Source: Deltaproteobacteria bacterium (GTDB lineage Bacteria; Myxococcota_A; UBA9160; SMWR01). From it: 64,000 nucleotides of DNA. Made by a program: the position numbers and the translations under genes. Numbering within the stretch: the stretch's first letter is position 1; every line of letters begins with the position of its first letter. This document shows, piece by piece, positions 1 through 8,310 of this stretch. A model generated the notes under the pieces. It was not told where the DNA came from. It made no database searches and saw only the letters and a list, made by a program, of their open reading frames with translations. The stretch covers positions 30,817 to 94,816 of the forward strand of contig JAFDDG010000002.1 in assembly GCA_019310965.1 (NCBI GenBank), read 5' to 3'.

Positions 1-179
1 CACAGGCACGCGACGGGGAGACCGGTTCGTGGTTCAGGAGCGTTGCCCGGCGCCCGCTCGACAGAGATCGACACGGAAACTCCGCTCACTGTGGCGCAGA
101 GGCTACCATGGGCGGCCACCGGGCATAGCGGTCCGGCCGTGGCGAGCGGGATGCCCCCGGCGCCACCAGGAGGAGCATC
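1..179. other. Window edge, no gene recognised
   Basis: No coding frame here looks real on either strand; the open frames are shadows of the following genes. The only clear signal is an AGGAGG ribosome binding site at about 168-173, serving the GTG start at 180. Confidence 0.5.
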
Positions 180-728
180 GTGAAGATCGAAGATTGCGTC
201 CTGTTCAGCGGAGCTGCCCAGGGTGCCGAGTCGGAATTTGGCGCCGCCGCAGAGCGGCACGGCATCGAGGAAGTGAACTTCACCTTCGACGGACACAACG
301 ACGCGCGTCCCCGCGGCATCCGCGTGCTGACCCACAAGGAGCTCGAACAGGGCGACGTCAGTCTCGCCTACGTGGGCCGGCTCATGCATCGGCGCTACCG
401 GGACACGCCGCTCTTTCGCAAGGTGCTCCAGAGCATCTGGCACCAGATCAACAGCGGCCAGGAGATCTACGTCGTCGGCAAGATCCTCGACGACCAGACA
501 GTCAAGGGCGGCACCGGCTGGGGCGCCGAGTTCGCAAAACTCTGCAACAAGCCACTGTTCGTCTTCGACCAGGAGAAGGACTCCTGGTTCCACTGGAACG
601 GCGAGATCTGGGACGCCCAGGAGACGCCCACGATCGCACACCCCCACTTCGCGGGTACCGGCACGCGCTTCCTGCGCGACAACGGCAAGCGGGCCATCGA
701 AGACCTGTTCTCCCGCTCGTTCGGCTAG
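180..728 (+). CDS. SLOG/YpsA-like Rossmann-fold protein
   Basis: A 182-residue soluble protein with no signal peptide. The N-terminal stretch FSGAAQGAESEFGAAAERHG has the small-residue loop and following helix typical of SLOG-superfamily nucleotide-binding proteins (YpsA, LOG, DprA-like). A later GTGTR segment could form part of the same ligand pocket. Members bind nucleotides or nucleotide-derived ligands; the substrate here is unknown. The start is GTG at 180, chosen because an AGGAGG lies about 6 bases upstream. It stands alone, followed about 60 bases later by greB on the same strand. The SLOG assignment is by motif only and could be wrong; the protein could also be described simply as hypothetical. 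Confidence 0.55.
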   Translation: MKIEDCVLFSGAAQGAESEFGAAAERHGIEEVNFTFDGHNDARPRGIRVLTHKELEQGDVSLAYVGRLMHRRYRDTPLFRKVLQSIWHQINSGQEIYVVGKILDDQTVKGGTGWGAEFAKLCNKPLFVFDQEKDSWFHWNGEIWDAQETPTIAHPHFAGTGTRFLRDNGKRAIEDLFSRSFG

Positions 729-789
729 AGCGAGGCACGAGCGCCACTCGCGCCACCGGGGATCGCATGTCCAACCGCCGAGGCCTGCC

Positions 790-1272
790 GTGCCGCAGAC
801 GCCCATCACTCCCGAAGGTGCTCACAAGCTGCAGCAGGAGCTCGAGCACCTGTGGCGCGTCGAGCGCCCGCGCGTCACGCAGGAGGTGTCCGAGGCCGCG
901 GCCTTGGGTGACCGCTCGGAGAACGCCGAGTACATCTACGGCAAGAAGCGCTTGCGCGAGATCGACCGACGCGTGCACTTTCTCCGCAAGCATCTGGAAG
1001 AGCTGCAGGTGGTGCAACCGGGCGAAGTGGCCGACCCGTCGCGCATCTTCTTCGGTGCCTGGGTCACCGTCGAGGACGACAACGGTGATGAGCACTGCTA
1101 CCGCCTGGTTGGCCCCGACGAGATCGCACCCGAACGCGGCTGGATCAGCGTCCAGTCGCCCCTCGGCCGGGTGCTTCTCGGCAAGGCAGCAGGTGACCAG
1201 GTCGAGTTCGCCCGTCCAGCCGGCCGCGCGCACTTCAGCATCTGCGCAATCTCCTACTCACGCCCGGATTGA
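790..1272 (+). CDS. greB: Transcript cleavage factor GreB
   Basis: A 160-residue protein, the usual length for GreA/GreB. These factors enter the RNA polymerase secondary channel and stimulate cleavage of backtracked RNA. The N-terminal half is a coiled coil whose tip carries the family motif LGDRSENAEY, with the acidic residues that position the catalytic metal. The C-terminal half is the FKBP-like domain, with SPLGRVLLGKAAGD matching the conserved SPLG...LLGK signature. The RPRVTQEVSEAAALGDRSENAEY spacing and an arginine-rich helix favour GreB over GreA. The start is GTG at 790 with a weak GAGG upstream. It is convergent with the next gene, only 4 bases separating the stop codons. Confidence 0.9.
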   Translation: MPQTPITPEGAHKLQQELEHLWRVERPRVTQEVSEAAALGDRSENAEYIYGKKRLREIDRRVHFLRKHLEELQVVQPGEVADPSRIFFGAWVTVEDDNGDEHCYRLVGPDEIAPERGWISVQSPLGRVLLGKAAGDQVEFARPAGRAHFSICAISYSRPD

Positions 1273-1276
1273 GCGA

Positions 1277-2260
1277 TCAGGCCCCGAGCCAGCGCGACGC
1301 CCGTGACGGGCCGAGAGCACGCCGGGCGAGCCAGCACAGTCCAATTCCGCCGGCGAGCCCTGCCGCGACCAGCGCGGCCACGCGCGGGCCTTCGGGCCAG
1401 TCGGCAACCCACGGCCGCAGCCAGAGGATGAACAGGAAGTGGGAGAGGTAGATGCCGAGGGTGGCATCGGCGAGGAAGCGCTCGGCGCGGCTGGCCGGCC
1501 GCGACGACAGCAACAGGGCGCAGCTCGACACCACGCCGAACGTATAGACGGCACGATCGAAGTAGCCGAAGGACCACGGCGTCCAACCTGCGACGAGGAG
1601 CAAGCCGAGCGTCGCCAGCAATGAGCTCCCCACGACGGCAGGCACCGGATGGCGCCGGACCCAGGCCGACAGCTCGGGGCGCCAGAGCGCGGCGAGCCAA
1701 CCGGTCAGGAAGTAGCCGAACGCGTAGAGCTGGAGCGGCTCGCGCATCAGCCAGAAGAGCGTGTCGCCGGTCATCCAGCCGGGCCAGACGACGGCGCCCA
1801 CAGAGTAGGCCGTGTAGGCGCACCACAGGGCCAGCGCTCCCCGCCGCCCGAGAAACGAGAGTGGCAGCATCAGCAAGATGCAGCCGCTGATCAGCATCGC
1901 GTAGTAGTAGACGCCCAACGAGGATGCGGTGACGAGCTGGTGCAGCATTTCCTTGCTGCCGGTCGCGCCGCTGAGCCCGGACGCCTGCGCAATGCACGAC
2001 CACACCAGGTACGGCAGCACCACGCGGAACAGCCGGGCCGCCACGGTACTCGCGGCGATGGGTTGCGGCTTCGCGTAGAGAAAGCCCGAGACGAAGAGGA
2101 AGCTCGGAACGTGGAAAACAGTCCAGCTCTTGGTCAGAAACCAGACGGCCGAGCTCCCCTCGACGAACCAGGAATCCGGGCCTGCGTGGGTGAAGACGAC
2201 CGCAACGATCGCGGCGGCCTTCAGGTGGTCGAAGGCGTGCAGCCGAGCGGGTGCGGCCAA
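1277..2260 (-). CDS. Acyltransferase family 3 membrane protein
   Basis: A 327-residue integral membrane protein with about ten hydrophobic segments. It opens with LHAFDHLKAAAIVAVVFTHA, matching the R-x-D-x-L-[KR]-A-x-A-[IV]-x-x-V-x-x-H start of acyltransferase-3 (OafA/NodX/WecH-like) enzymes; the histidine is the conserved catalytic one. A second family feature is the late segment LGIYLSHFLFILWL. These proteins transfer acetyl or succinyl groups to sugars or glycans at the inner membrane. The acceptor cannot be told from context. The start is a TTG at 2260, the only initiator compatible with the conserved N-terminus. There is no glycan gene nearby. Confidence 0.8.
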   Translation of the reverse strand: MAAPARLHAFDHLKAAAIVAVVFTHAGPDSWFVEGSSAVWFLTKSWTVFHVPSFLFVSGFLYAKPQPIAASTVAARLFRVVLPYLVWSCIAQASGLSGATGSKEMLHQLVTASSLGVYYYAMLISGCILLMLPLSFLGRRGALALWCAYTAYSVGAVVWPGWMTGDTLFWLMREPLQLYAFGYFLTGWLAALWRPELSAWVRRHPVPAVVGSSLLATLGLLLVAGWTPWSFGYFDRAVYTFGVVSSCALLLSSRPASRAERFLADATLGIYLSHFLFILWLRPWVADWPEGPRVAALVAAGLAGGIGLCWLARRALGPSRASRWLGA

Positions 2261-2307
2261 CGTTCTAGCGGGCGAGCTTCACCACGCGGCCTTGAAGCGC
2301 CACGTTC

Positions 2308-2333
2308 GCCAGCGCGACAGCGGCCGCGCTGGC
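2308..2333. terminator. GC hairpin downstream of the terB-like gene
   Basis: Perfect 9-bp stem (GCCAGCGCG at 2308-2316, CGCGCTGGC at 2325-2333) with an 8-base loop, in the 223-base gap between the TerB-like stop and the acyltransferase start. It lacks a clear T-run, so a terminator role is only plausible. Nothing else was recognised in the gap. Confidence 0.3.
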
Positions 2334-2483
2334 GCGGTGTACGGCATCACCAGCAAGAGGAACGACAGAAGACAGGCACTCCCATTTTGCGGCTGCATCG
2401 GCTCCTTCCCGAGCCTCCGGCACGACCGGCAGCATCTCAGGGCAGATAGGGTACTCAGTGCTCGCCCGAGCTGCGAGCCGGCG

Positions 2484-2780
2484 TCATCGCAGCATCTGGC
2501 CGAGCAACACCAGCTGCTCGCGCTCTCTCGGCGTCACCACCCCATCCGCGGTGATGACATTCTCGATGGCCTTCACGAAGGCGGCGCGGTGCTCTGCGGG
2601 CACGAGCTGTGGATCGACGCCCTCGGGATCCGGCGGCACCTCGAGCCAGCCGTCGACGATCTTGCGCTCATCCGCGTCGAGCTCGAGACGTTCGACGAGA
2701 TCTGCGATCGTGCGCCGCTCCTCGGCCTGGACCTCGAGGTCCGCCCAGGCGAACGAGCAGACGAATTTCAGCAGCAACAT
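2484..2780 (-). CDS. TerB-like helical protein
   Basis: About 98 residues and almost entirely helical. The start is placed at the ATG at 2780 because GGGAGGATCGC precedes it, although the frame stays open for 24 more codons. The segment FAWADLEVQAEERRTIADLV and the later VITADGVVTPRERE resemble the paired acidic helical repeats of TerB/DjlA-N proteins, in which a D-x-x-[IV]-x-x-x-E pattern forms a metal-binding site (A-D-G-x-[IV]-x-x-x-E). Family members are linked to tellurite resistance and stress, with unclear biochemistry. There are no other ter genes here. It is divergent from the coiled-coil membrane protein at 2969. Confidence 0.65.
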   Translation of the reverse strand: MLLLKFVCSFAWADLEVQAEERRTIADLVERLELDADERKIVDGWLEVPPDPEGVDPQLVPAEHRAAFVKAIENVITADGVVTPREREQLVLLGQMLR

Positions 2781-2968
2781 GCGATCCTCCCGCGCCAGCG
2801 ATCGCAGGCCCCCGGCCCTCGTTCCCGCCACCTTTCCCCCTCTCCTCAACACGCAACACCGCTCGAAACCCTTCTACCAGAAAGCCTGATGGCGGTCACC
2901 CCCGACCGCGAGGCTGTTGCGGGAGCACCGGCCGGCCGATACGGGAACGGACCGATCGGGATGCCAGC

Positions 2969-3742
2969 TTGCCTACCCAGAGACACCAGAATGCGCTCTC
3001 GATCGCGGCGCTCTGTGTCGCCGCAGCAGTACTCGTGCAGGTCGGCATGATCCGCGTCACGGAACGGGGCCGCAGCGAGACACTCGCGGGCGAATTGGAA
3101 GCCCTACGGCGGGCGAACAGCGAAGAGGTCGAGCAGCTGGAGGCGGAGGTCGAGCGCGCCGAGCGCGAGGTGGAGCGCCTGCGGCGCCGGCTGGCCCGGA
3201 CGGCGACCGAGGGCACGGCGCTCGAAGCCGCCCTAGGGGCGGCCGACGTCGCCCGCAAGCAGCTCGACGAACGGGTGAGTGCGCTCTCGGACACTCTGGA
3301 GGGGGAGCGCCCCTTCCTCGACGTCTACATGGTGCCCACCGAGTCACCGCACATGCTCGCAGCCATCGCCGAGAATCGCGGAGCCCAGCCACTGGCGATC
3401 CGCGAGTCCCACGGCTGGCTCTGGGTGAACGGCGAGCCGCTCGCCCTGGAGGGCAGCCTGGCACCCACCGAGCTGGCGCCAGACAGCGCAGCCGACGTGT
3501 TCGAATTCGACCCGGGTAGCCAAGCTCTCGAATTCGTGACAAACAGCGGCCTGCCGGTGAGGGGAGCGCTGTGCTTCGTCTACGGGCGCATGCTCCGAGA
3601 CCGCTCCGCACCTTGGGTGGAGGAGCGCTGGTTCGAGTATCGGCCCGCCGACGGAATCACGGCCACGGTCCGGCGCGACAGCTGGCCTCTGACTGAAGAC
3701 GTCGCCCCCTGCCAGCTCGACGAAGCACAGCCGCCATGGTGA
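2969..3742 (+). CDS. Membrane-anchored coiled-coil protein of unknown function
   Basis: About 257 residues if started at the TTG at 2969; the start is uncertain because no good ribosome site or ATG exists. Near the N-terminus, ALSIAALCVAAAVLVQVGMI is a single membrane span. About 70 residues rich in E, R and L follow, with heptad spacing (EELEALRRANSEEVEQLEAE-type pattern), predicting a coiled coil. The C-terminal half is a compact globular domain with VYMVPTESPHMLAAIAENRG and a late cysteine pair. The likely topology is a short cytoplasmic tail with a periplasmic coil and head domain. I do not recognise the head domain. It is transcribed towards the next unknown gene with a 64-base gap. Confidence 0.6.
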   Translation: MPTQRHQNALSIAALCVAAAVLVQVGMIRVTERGRSETLAGELEALRRANSEEVEQLEAEVERAEREVERLRRRLARTATEGTALEAALGAADVARKQLDERVSALSDTLEGERPFLDVYMVPTESPHMLAAIAENRGAQPLAIRESHGWLWVNGEPLALEGSLAPTELAPDSAADVFEFDPGSQALEFVTNSGLPVRGALCFVYGRMLRDRSAPWVEERWFEYRPADGITATVRRDSWPLTEDVAPCQLDEAQPPW

Positions 3743-3806
3743 GCGGGCGCCAGTGTGGAGTCAGACTCTAGATCGCCGCGGGCCGCATCTGGGTTAACGT
3801 GCTCGC

Positions 3807-4889
3807 GTGTCGAAGCGCGTGATCGTGACGGGCATCCGACCGGCCGACCTCACGCCCGCCCGGGTGAAGCGCGAGTTCATAGCCCTGCTGAGCGATGGCG
3901 TCGAGATCGCCTGCGCGGGCAGCGCGCGCAAGCGACCGCGCTCGCTGCTCGCGAAGGGCTACACGCCCAGGCACAAGCTCTCGCTCTTCGATGCCACCTT
4001 CTACCTGACGAACTTGCGGGAGGACGACCACTTCCGATTCTTCGTCGTCTATGTGCGAATCGGCGCGGAGCGCAGGCTCCATCCGCGCATCTTCTACAAG
4101 GACTCCTCCCTCGTCTGGCGCTCTCCCACCCACTACATCCGCTCGGAGACCGAGAACTGGATCGGCAAGGGTGACCTGAAGACGACCACGGTCGACGGCG
4201 TCGAGATCGAATACGGCGCAGAGGAGACGACCAACCTGCCCTTCGAGATGCAGGCAGCGCTCGACGATCTGAGCCGCCTCGGCCGCGTGCGCCGTGATCA
4301 CCGGGCGATTGCGCTGGTGTTACGCCAAGCACCGGATGGTCGCTTCGAGCCCTATCGCGATTTCAGCGAGCCGCGGCGCCGCGCCATGGCGACCCCGGCC
4401 AATCGCATCCACGGGGGGCGCAGCGTGGCGTCCTTCGCCCGCAGGAACGACCCGACGTCGCTGCAGTTCGTGCGCGGCTACGAGCCCGACTTCGACGCCG
4501 GGGTGATCGAGGAGAGCCACCTGCGGAGCAACCTGTACGGGGGCGATATCCGCAAGTTCCGCGTGCTCTCGAGCAACTGCAGGATCCAGTACCAGTTCGT
4601 GGCCGGCCCCCGCCACGCTTGGATCATCCCACCGCAGACGCTCACCACCGAGCTCATGACCTACGGCCTGCGCACCATCGACGTGGACGCGGACGAGGAC
4701 ATCTTCGTTCCGGGCTACGAATATCACTTCAGCGACGACAGTGTCGATCCACCGGAGCTGCACTCTCAGATTCCGGAAGGCTTCGCGGGTGAGGCGAGTG
4801 CGGTCGACCCATCCCGCGCCGACGCGTCACCGTGGATCGACCGCATGCCGGTGATCCAGGAGTTCCGGCGCAAGCTGCTGCGGCGCTGA
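3807..4889 (+). CDS. Conserved-looking protein of unknown function (360 residues)
   Basis: A 360-residue soluble protein without signal peptide, membrane span or familiar motif. The composition and codon use are those of a real gene, and no opposite-strand alternative is better. Recognisable blocks are FYLTNLREDDHFRFFVVYVR, FYKDSSLVWRSPTHYIRSE and VPGYEYHFSDDS. It is rich in aromatic residues and mixed beta/alpha in character. The start is GTG at 3807; the first codons read MSKRVIVTGI. It could be a stand-alone enzyme or a binding protein; there is no operon partner to suggest which. Confidence 0.6.
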   Translation: MSKRVIVTGIRPADLTPARVKREFIALLSDGVEIACAGSARKRPRSLLAKGYTPRHKLSLFDATFYLTNLREDDHFRFFVVYVRIGAERRLHPRIFYKDSSLVWRSPTHYIRSETENWIGKGDLKTTTVDGVEIEYGAEETTNLPFEMQAALDDLSRLGRVRRDHRAIALVLRQAPDGRFEPYRDFSEPRRRAMATPANRIHGGRSVASFARRNDPTSLQFVRGYEPDFDAGVIEESHLRSNLYGGDIRKFRVLSSNCRIQYQFVAGPRHAWIIPPQTLTTELMTYGLRTIDVDADEDIFVPGYEYHFSDDSVDPPELHSQIPEGFAGEASAVDPSRADASPWIDRMPVIQEFRRKLLRR

Positions 4890-5035
4890 CCCCGCCCCGG
4901 CCAATTCTGCTATCCTGAGACTCAACGTTCACAGGCGGTTCTGGGGCGCGCTGGCGCTTTACCCGTTCGCTAAGCCCATCGCCCGCTCTGCCAGAGCCTC
5001 CGACCCGCCACAACGCGGACGGGAAGGAGAGCCCG

Positions 5036-5584
5036 ATGGAACGCCAGCACGTACAGCAGTGGTTCAATGAGCACCCCCACCTGGTGCACGGAGACGCGCA
5101 CGAGTTGATTGCCCGCTGCGAACCCGCGGTGCGGCGCCACGCGCGCGAGGACGCCTGGATCGCCGCCAAGCGCTACGTGGCCGAGCGCGAACTCGAGTGG
5201 GATGGCGGCATCGGCGCCCACGCCAGCGAAGCCTACGTGGCGCGAGACGTGTGCTCCCAGCTCGCCTACGAGCTGAAGCACCACGAGCCGAGTCTGCACG
5301 ATGGCGACGAAGACCACCTGGCCGGCGGCGCCATCAAGGCCGCTCTTGAGCCCGCGGGCTGGAACTTCCTGGTGCGCTGGATCATGGACGTGGCGCGCGA
5401 AGAAGAGCATGCGACGTGGCTCGAGATCGTGCGTTACACCGAGCGCCGAGCGCGAACCCTGATCGCGGAGCACCATCTCTCCGCGGACAACCGCTTCGAC
5501 CACACGAAGTGCTACGGGGAGATCGCGCCGCAGATCATGGAGATGCTGACGCAGGACTACTCGCAGCACGCATTTCCCCGCTGA
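5036..5584 (+). CDS. Small helical protein of unknown function
   Basis: A 182-residue, mostly helical, acidic and histidine-rich protein with no membrane segment. The ATG start at 5036 has GGAAGGAG a few bases upstream, a strong ribosome site. The 146-base gap before it may carry the promoter (TATCCT near 4911). Motif-like pieces include WIAAKRYVAERELEWDGGIG and FDHTKCYGEIAPQIMEMLTQ. The family was not recognised. It is convergent with the isomerase gene at 5612, with 27 bases between stops. Confidence 0.6.
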   Translation: MERQHVQQWFNEHPHLVHGDAHELIARCEPAVRRHAREDAWIAAKRYVAERELEWDGGIGAHASEAYVARDVCSQLAYELKHHEPSLHDGDEDHLAGGAIKAALEPAGWNFLVRWIMDVAREEEHATWLEIVRYTERRARTLIAEHHLSADNRFDHTKCYGEIAPQIMEMLTQDYSQHAFPR

Positions 5585-5611
5585 GCCAGACGACGCGACG
5601 AGGCGCGCCGG

Positions 5612-6265
5612 TCAACGCTTGCGTTGCACCGAAGGACGCACACCGAGCCACGGGGTGAAGTCCACGTCTGTCAGCGGATCTTCGCCGCGCAAGTGTAGAT
5701 CCAGATTCGACAGATCGTCGTTGCCCCAGAAGAGGACGCCCTCGAACCACACACTCGGCACGCCGAAGACGCCGCGCTCGATGGCGCCATCGGTCCGCGC
5801 GCGCAGGGCTGCCTTGACCTCTGCCGCACCGGCGCGCTCCACCAACGCCCCGCCATCGAAGCCGGCAGCAGACAGCGTCGCAGCCACCACCTGTGGATCG
5901 CTCACGTCGAGGCTGCGCACCCATGTCGCTTCGAAGAGGGCCGCGACGCAGCGGAGCTGCTCCCCCCGAGCCAGATCGAGAGACGCGATCCGCAGCGGAA
6001 GCAAGGGATTGAAGGGATGTGAGTGCGGCGGCGCGATCGGTATCCCCTCGAGCGCAGCCTTGCGCACCACGTCGCGCAGCATCCACAACCCCTTCGGCGG
6101 CACCTCCGCAGGTCCGAGCTGCCCGTGGGCCTTCAGCAGTGCGCCGAAGACGACCGGCGCCAGCTCGAATTCGATCTGGTGGCGCTCGGCGAGCGCAGCG
6201 AGCCGCGTCCAGGCGAGATACGCATTGTGAGAGATGAAGTCGAAGTAGAAGACGGCCTCACGCAT
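5612..6265 (-). CDS. DsbA/GST-kappa fold 2-hydroxychromene-2-carboxylate isomerase family protein
   Basis: A 217-residue protein of the thioredoxin-like, GST-kappa-related family that includes NahD. The N-terminus VFYFDFISHNAYLAWTRLAA matches the F-Y-[FY]-D-[FY]-x-S-P-[YN] start; the serine that activates glutathione in NahD is present in FISHN. The C-terminal GVFGVPSVWFEGVLFWGNDD is the family signature. Its partners isomerise chromene carboxylates with glutathione, but no naphthalene genes are near, so it may act on another cis-enone or disulfide. The start is ATG at 6265. It is followed 2 bases upstream in the operon by the DDN-type gene, so the two are co-transcribed. Confidence 0.8.
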   Translation of the reverse strand: MREAVFYFDFISHNAYLAWTRLAALAERHQIEFELAPVVFGALLKAHGQLGPAEVPPKGLWMLRDVVRKAALEGIPIAPPHSHPFNPLLPLRIASLDLARGEQLRCVAALFEATWVRSLDVSDPQVVAATLSAAGFDGGALVERAGAAEVKAALRARTDGAIERGVFGVPSVWFEGVLFWGNDDLSNLDLHLRGEDPLTDVDFTPWLGVRPSVQRKR

Positions 6266-6267
6266 GC

Positions 6268-6738
6268 CTAGCGAGGCGTGAATACCATGAGCGGGATGAT
6301 TCGCGGGGCGGCGGTCTTCTCGTAGTGGAGGTAGGCTCCGTCCGCGGTGATGCGCCTCCACAAGCCATCGCGCTCCTCCCCCTTCGCCTCGTGACAGCGC
6401 ACATCGCGCCAGCGGTGGTTCGCGCGGATGCGCACGTCGGGATGTGCACGCAGATTGAGCGCCCAGATGGCGTCGGTTGGACGACCGCCGTGGGAGCCGA
6501 CGACGACGAAGCGGTCGGCATCGACGTAGTACGGCAGCACGACGGTGCGCTCCCGGCCGTTGACGTGGTGCCTCGTGGTGAGCAGAAGCGCCGGACGGGA
6601 GCTCATGCCCGCCGCCTCCTCGAAGGCACGATTCACGAACGACCAACCTGTGATGCGCACGCAGAGCCGATCCCAGGCGAGCCAGCGCGGCTCGACAGCG
6701 AAGCGTCGCGCGAGGTTCTTCCAGTTCACGAGTGCCAT
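6268..6738 (-). CDS. DDN-type nitroreductase / deazaflavin-dependent protein
   Basis: A 156-residue split-barrel protein. LLLTTRHHVNGRERTVVLPY followed by VVVGSHGGRPTDAIWALNLR is the signature of the Ddn family (PF04075), small enzymes that use the deazaflavin F420 or bind related cofactors. Ddn-type proteins reduce quinones and enones. A second DDN-type gene (13193) and an LLM-type oxidoreductase (45242) in this window support F420 use by the host, without proving it. The start is ATG at 6738. It lies immediately upstream of the isomerase gene and downstream of the ligase gene on the same strand. Confidence 0.8.
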   Translation of the reverse strand: MALVNWKNLARRFAVEPRWLAWDRLCVRITGWSFVNRAFEEAAGMSSRPALLLTTRHHVNGRERTVVLPYYVDADRFVVVGSHGGRPTDAIWALNLRAHPDVRIRANHRWRDVRCHEAKGEERDGLWRRITADGAYLHYEKTAAPRIIPLMVFTPR

Positions 6739-6763
6739 GCAACACCAGGATACGCGAGGTACA

Positions 6764-8290
6764 TCATTCGCTGAAGCGCATGCGCAGCTCGTGCTTCAGC
6801 ACCTTGCCGGTCGGGTTGCGCGGCAATGCCTCGACGACCTCGAGCCTCTCGGGGAACTTCTGCCGCATCAGGCCCGCTGCCTCCAGGTGGGCAACGGCAT
6901 CTTCGAGAGCGAATCCGACCGAGGGGTCGGCCAGCACCACCACCGCACAGGCCCGCTCGCCCGCGTCGGGATCTGGCAAACCGATCACCGCCACGTCCTG
7001 CAACGACTCGTGGGTGTAGAGGAGATCCTCGACCTCCTTGGCGCTGATGTTCTCACCCTTGCGGATGATCACGTCCTTGAGGCGTCCGCTGATGCTGAGG
7101 AATCCCTCAGCATCGAGGTTTCCGAGATCGCCGGTGCGAAGGAAGCCCTCCGCGTCGAAAGCGTCCGCATCGAGCGCAGCGTCCCAATAGCCGAGGCACA
7201 TCTGCGGGGCGCGCACGCGCACTTCTCCCTCCTGGCCGGCGGCGGCGAGAGTCTCGTCGTGGCTCACGATGCGAATCTCGGTTCCGAGCGGCGACGCACG
7301 GCCCTCGGTATGCGCACGCTTCTCGTCGGGGTCGTCGACACCGTTCATCACCGGCACGGGGCACTCCGTGAGGCCATAGCCGGAACAGATCGGCGCTCCC
7401 ATCTCCTCGAGCAGGTCGGTGTAGAGCTGCGGCGGTTTCGGCGCGCCACCCCCCGGGAAGGTACGAATCGCCGGGAAGAGCGGCGTGTCCGGTTGCCGAC
7501 GCTGCGCGGCGAGATACGCCTGATGGAAGACCGTCCCGGCCGTCGCCTGGGTCACACCGTGCGCGGCGAGAAACGGAATTGTCGTCGCCGGATCAAAGCT
7601 GGCGACGACGAGCTGCGCACAGCCGGACAGCAGGCCATTCATCAGCCAGCCGATGCCGCCGACGTGGGTCAGGGGAAATACCAGCGCGACGCGATCGTCT
7701 GGCGCCAGCGCCAGGCGCTCGGCGAAGCCCCGAGATGCCGCCAGCAGTGTCTGGTCCGTGTGTTTGGCGCCCTTCGGGTCGGCGGTGGTGCCGGAGCTGT
7801 AGAGCACCCAGCGCAGGACGCCGTTCGGATCCGGAGCCGGCCCCAGGCCCGCCGGATCGGCGTCGGGCAGCCCCTCGCTGAGGTCGACCACTGCGAGACC
7901 CTGCTGCTGCGCCGCGAGCTGCCGCGCCATCGCCGCGTGATCGAAGCCGCGGAGCGTGCCGGGCACCACCAGCAGCTTCGACTCGAGCTGCCGCACCACG
8001 AAGCCCACCTCGCGCTCGCGGTAGATCGGCAGGATCGGGTTCTGCACGGCGCCGAGTCGTGCGAGCGCACCGCACAGCACCAGCGCGTCAATGCTCGTCG
8101 GCAGCTGCCACGAGATGCAATCGCCCACCCCCACGCCTCGGGCCCGCAATCCGGCAGCGCAGCGCAGCACCGCAGCGCGGTACTCCTCGAACGAAAGACG
8201 GCGCTCGGCTTCGTCGACCGCAAAGAGCGCGTCGGGTGTCGCGCCGGCGCGCTTCTCGATCAGGTTCCAGAGACCATCCGCTGTGAGCAT
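6764..8290 (-). CDS. Acyl-CoA ligase (ANL superfamily)
   Basis: A 508-residue AMP-forming acid-CoA ligase. The ATP loop is YSSGTTADPKGAKHTD, the A5 motif is SGYGLTECPVP, the adenylate-binding aspartate is in FLRTGDLGN, and the catalytic lysine is in PRNPTGKVLKHEL. The enzyme activates a carboxylic acid through an acyl-adenylate and then the CoA thioester. The start is set at the ATG at 8290, giving MLTADGLWNLIEKRA; the frame is open further upstream but would overlap the FadD3-like gene. It lies 20 bases behind fadD3 on the same strand, so it probably shares the fadD3 promoter and operator. The substrate is not known; a steroid-derived acid is an inference from context. Confidence 0.88.
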   Translation of the reverse strand: MLTADGLWNLIEKRAGATPDALFAVDEAERRLSFEEYRAAVLRCAAGLRARGVGVGDCISWQLPTSIDALVLCGALARLGAVQNPILPIYREREVGFVVRQLESKLLVVPGTLRGFDHAAMARQLAAQQQGLAVVDLSEGLPDADPAGLGPAPDPNGVLRWVLYSSGTTADPKGAKHTDQTLLAASRGFAERLALAPDDRVALVFPLTHVGGIGWLMNGLLSGCAQLVVASFDPATTIPFLAAHGVTQATAGTVFHQAYLAAQRRQPDTPLFPAIRTFPGGGAPKPPQLYTDLLEEMGAPICSGYGLTECPVPVMNGVDDPDEKRAHTEGRASPLGTEIRIVSHDETLAAAGQEGEVRVRAPQMCLGYWDAALDADAFDAEGFLRTGDLGNLDAEGFLSISGRLKDVIIRKGENISAKEVEDLLYTHESLQDVAVIGLPDPDAGERACAVVVLADPSVGFALEDAVAHLEAAGLMRQKFPERLEVVEALPRNPTGKVLKHELRMRFSE

Positions 8291-8310
8291 CGGGGTTACG
8301 CTACGTGGGC

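Noticed and set aside
29-1306. A 425-codon plus-strand frame across the SLOG-like and greB genes
   Set aside because: It runs in a different frame over two well-supported genes and is rich in Arg, Pro and Ala, as shadow frames in high-GC DNA are.
5612-6265. Naphthalene or aromatic degradation cluster suggested by the hydroxychromene-carboxylate isomerase
   Set aside because: No dioxygenase, dihydrodiol dehydrogenase or aldolase of that pathway is nearby; the family is broad.
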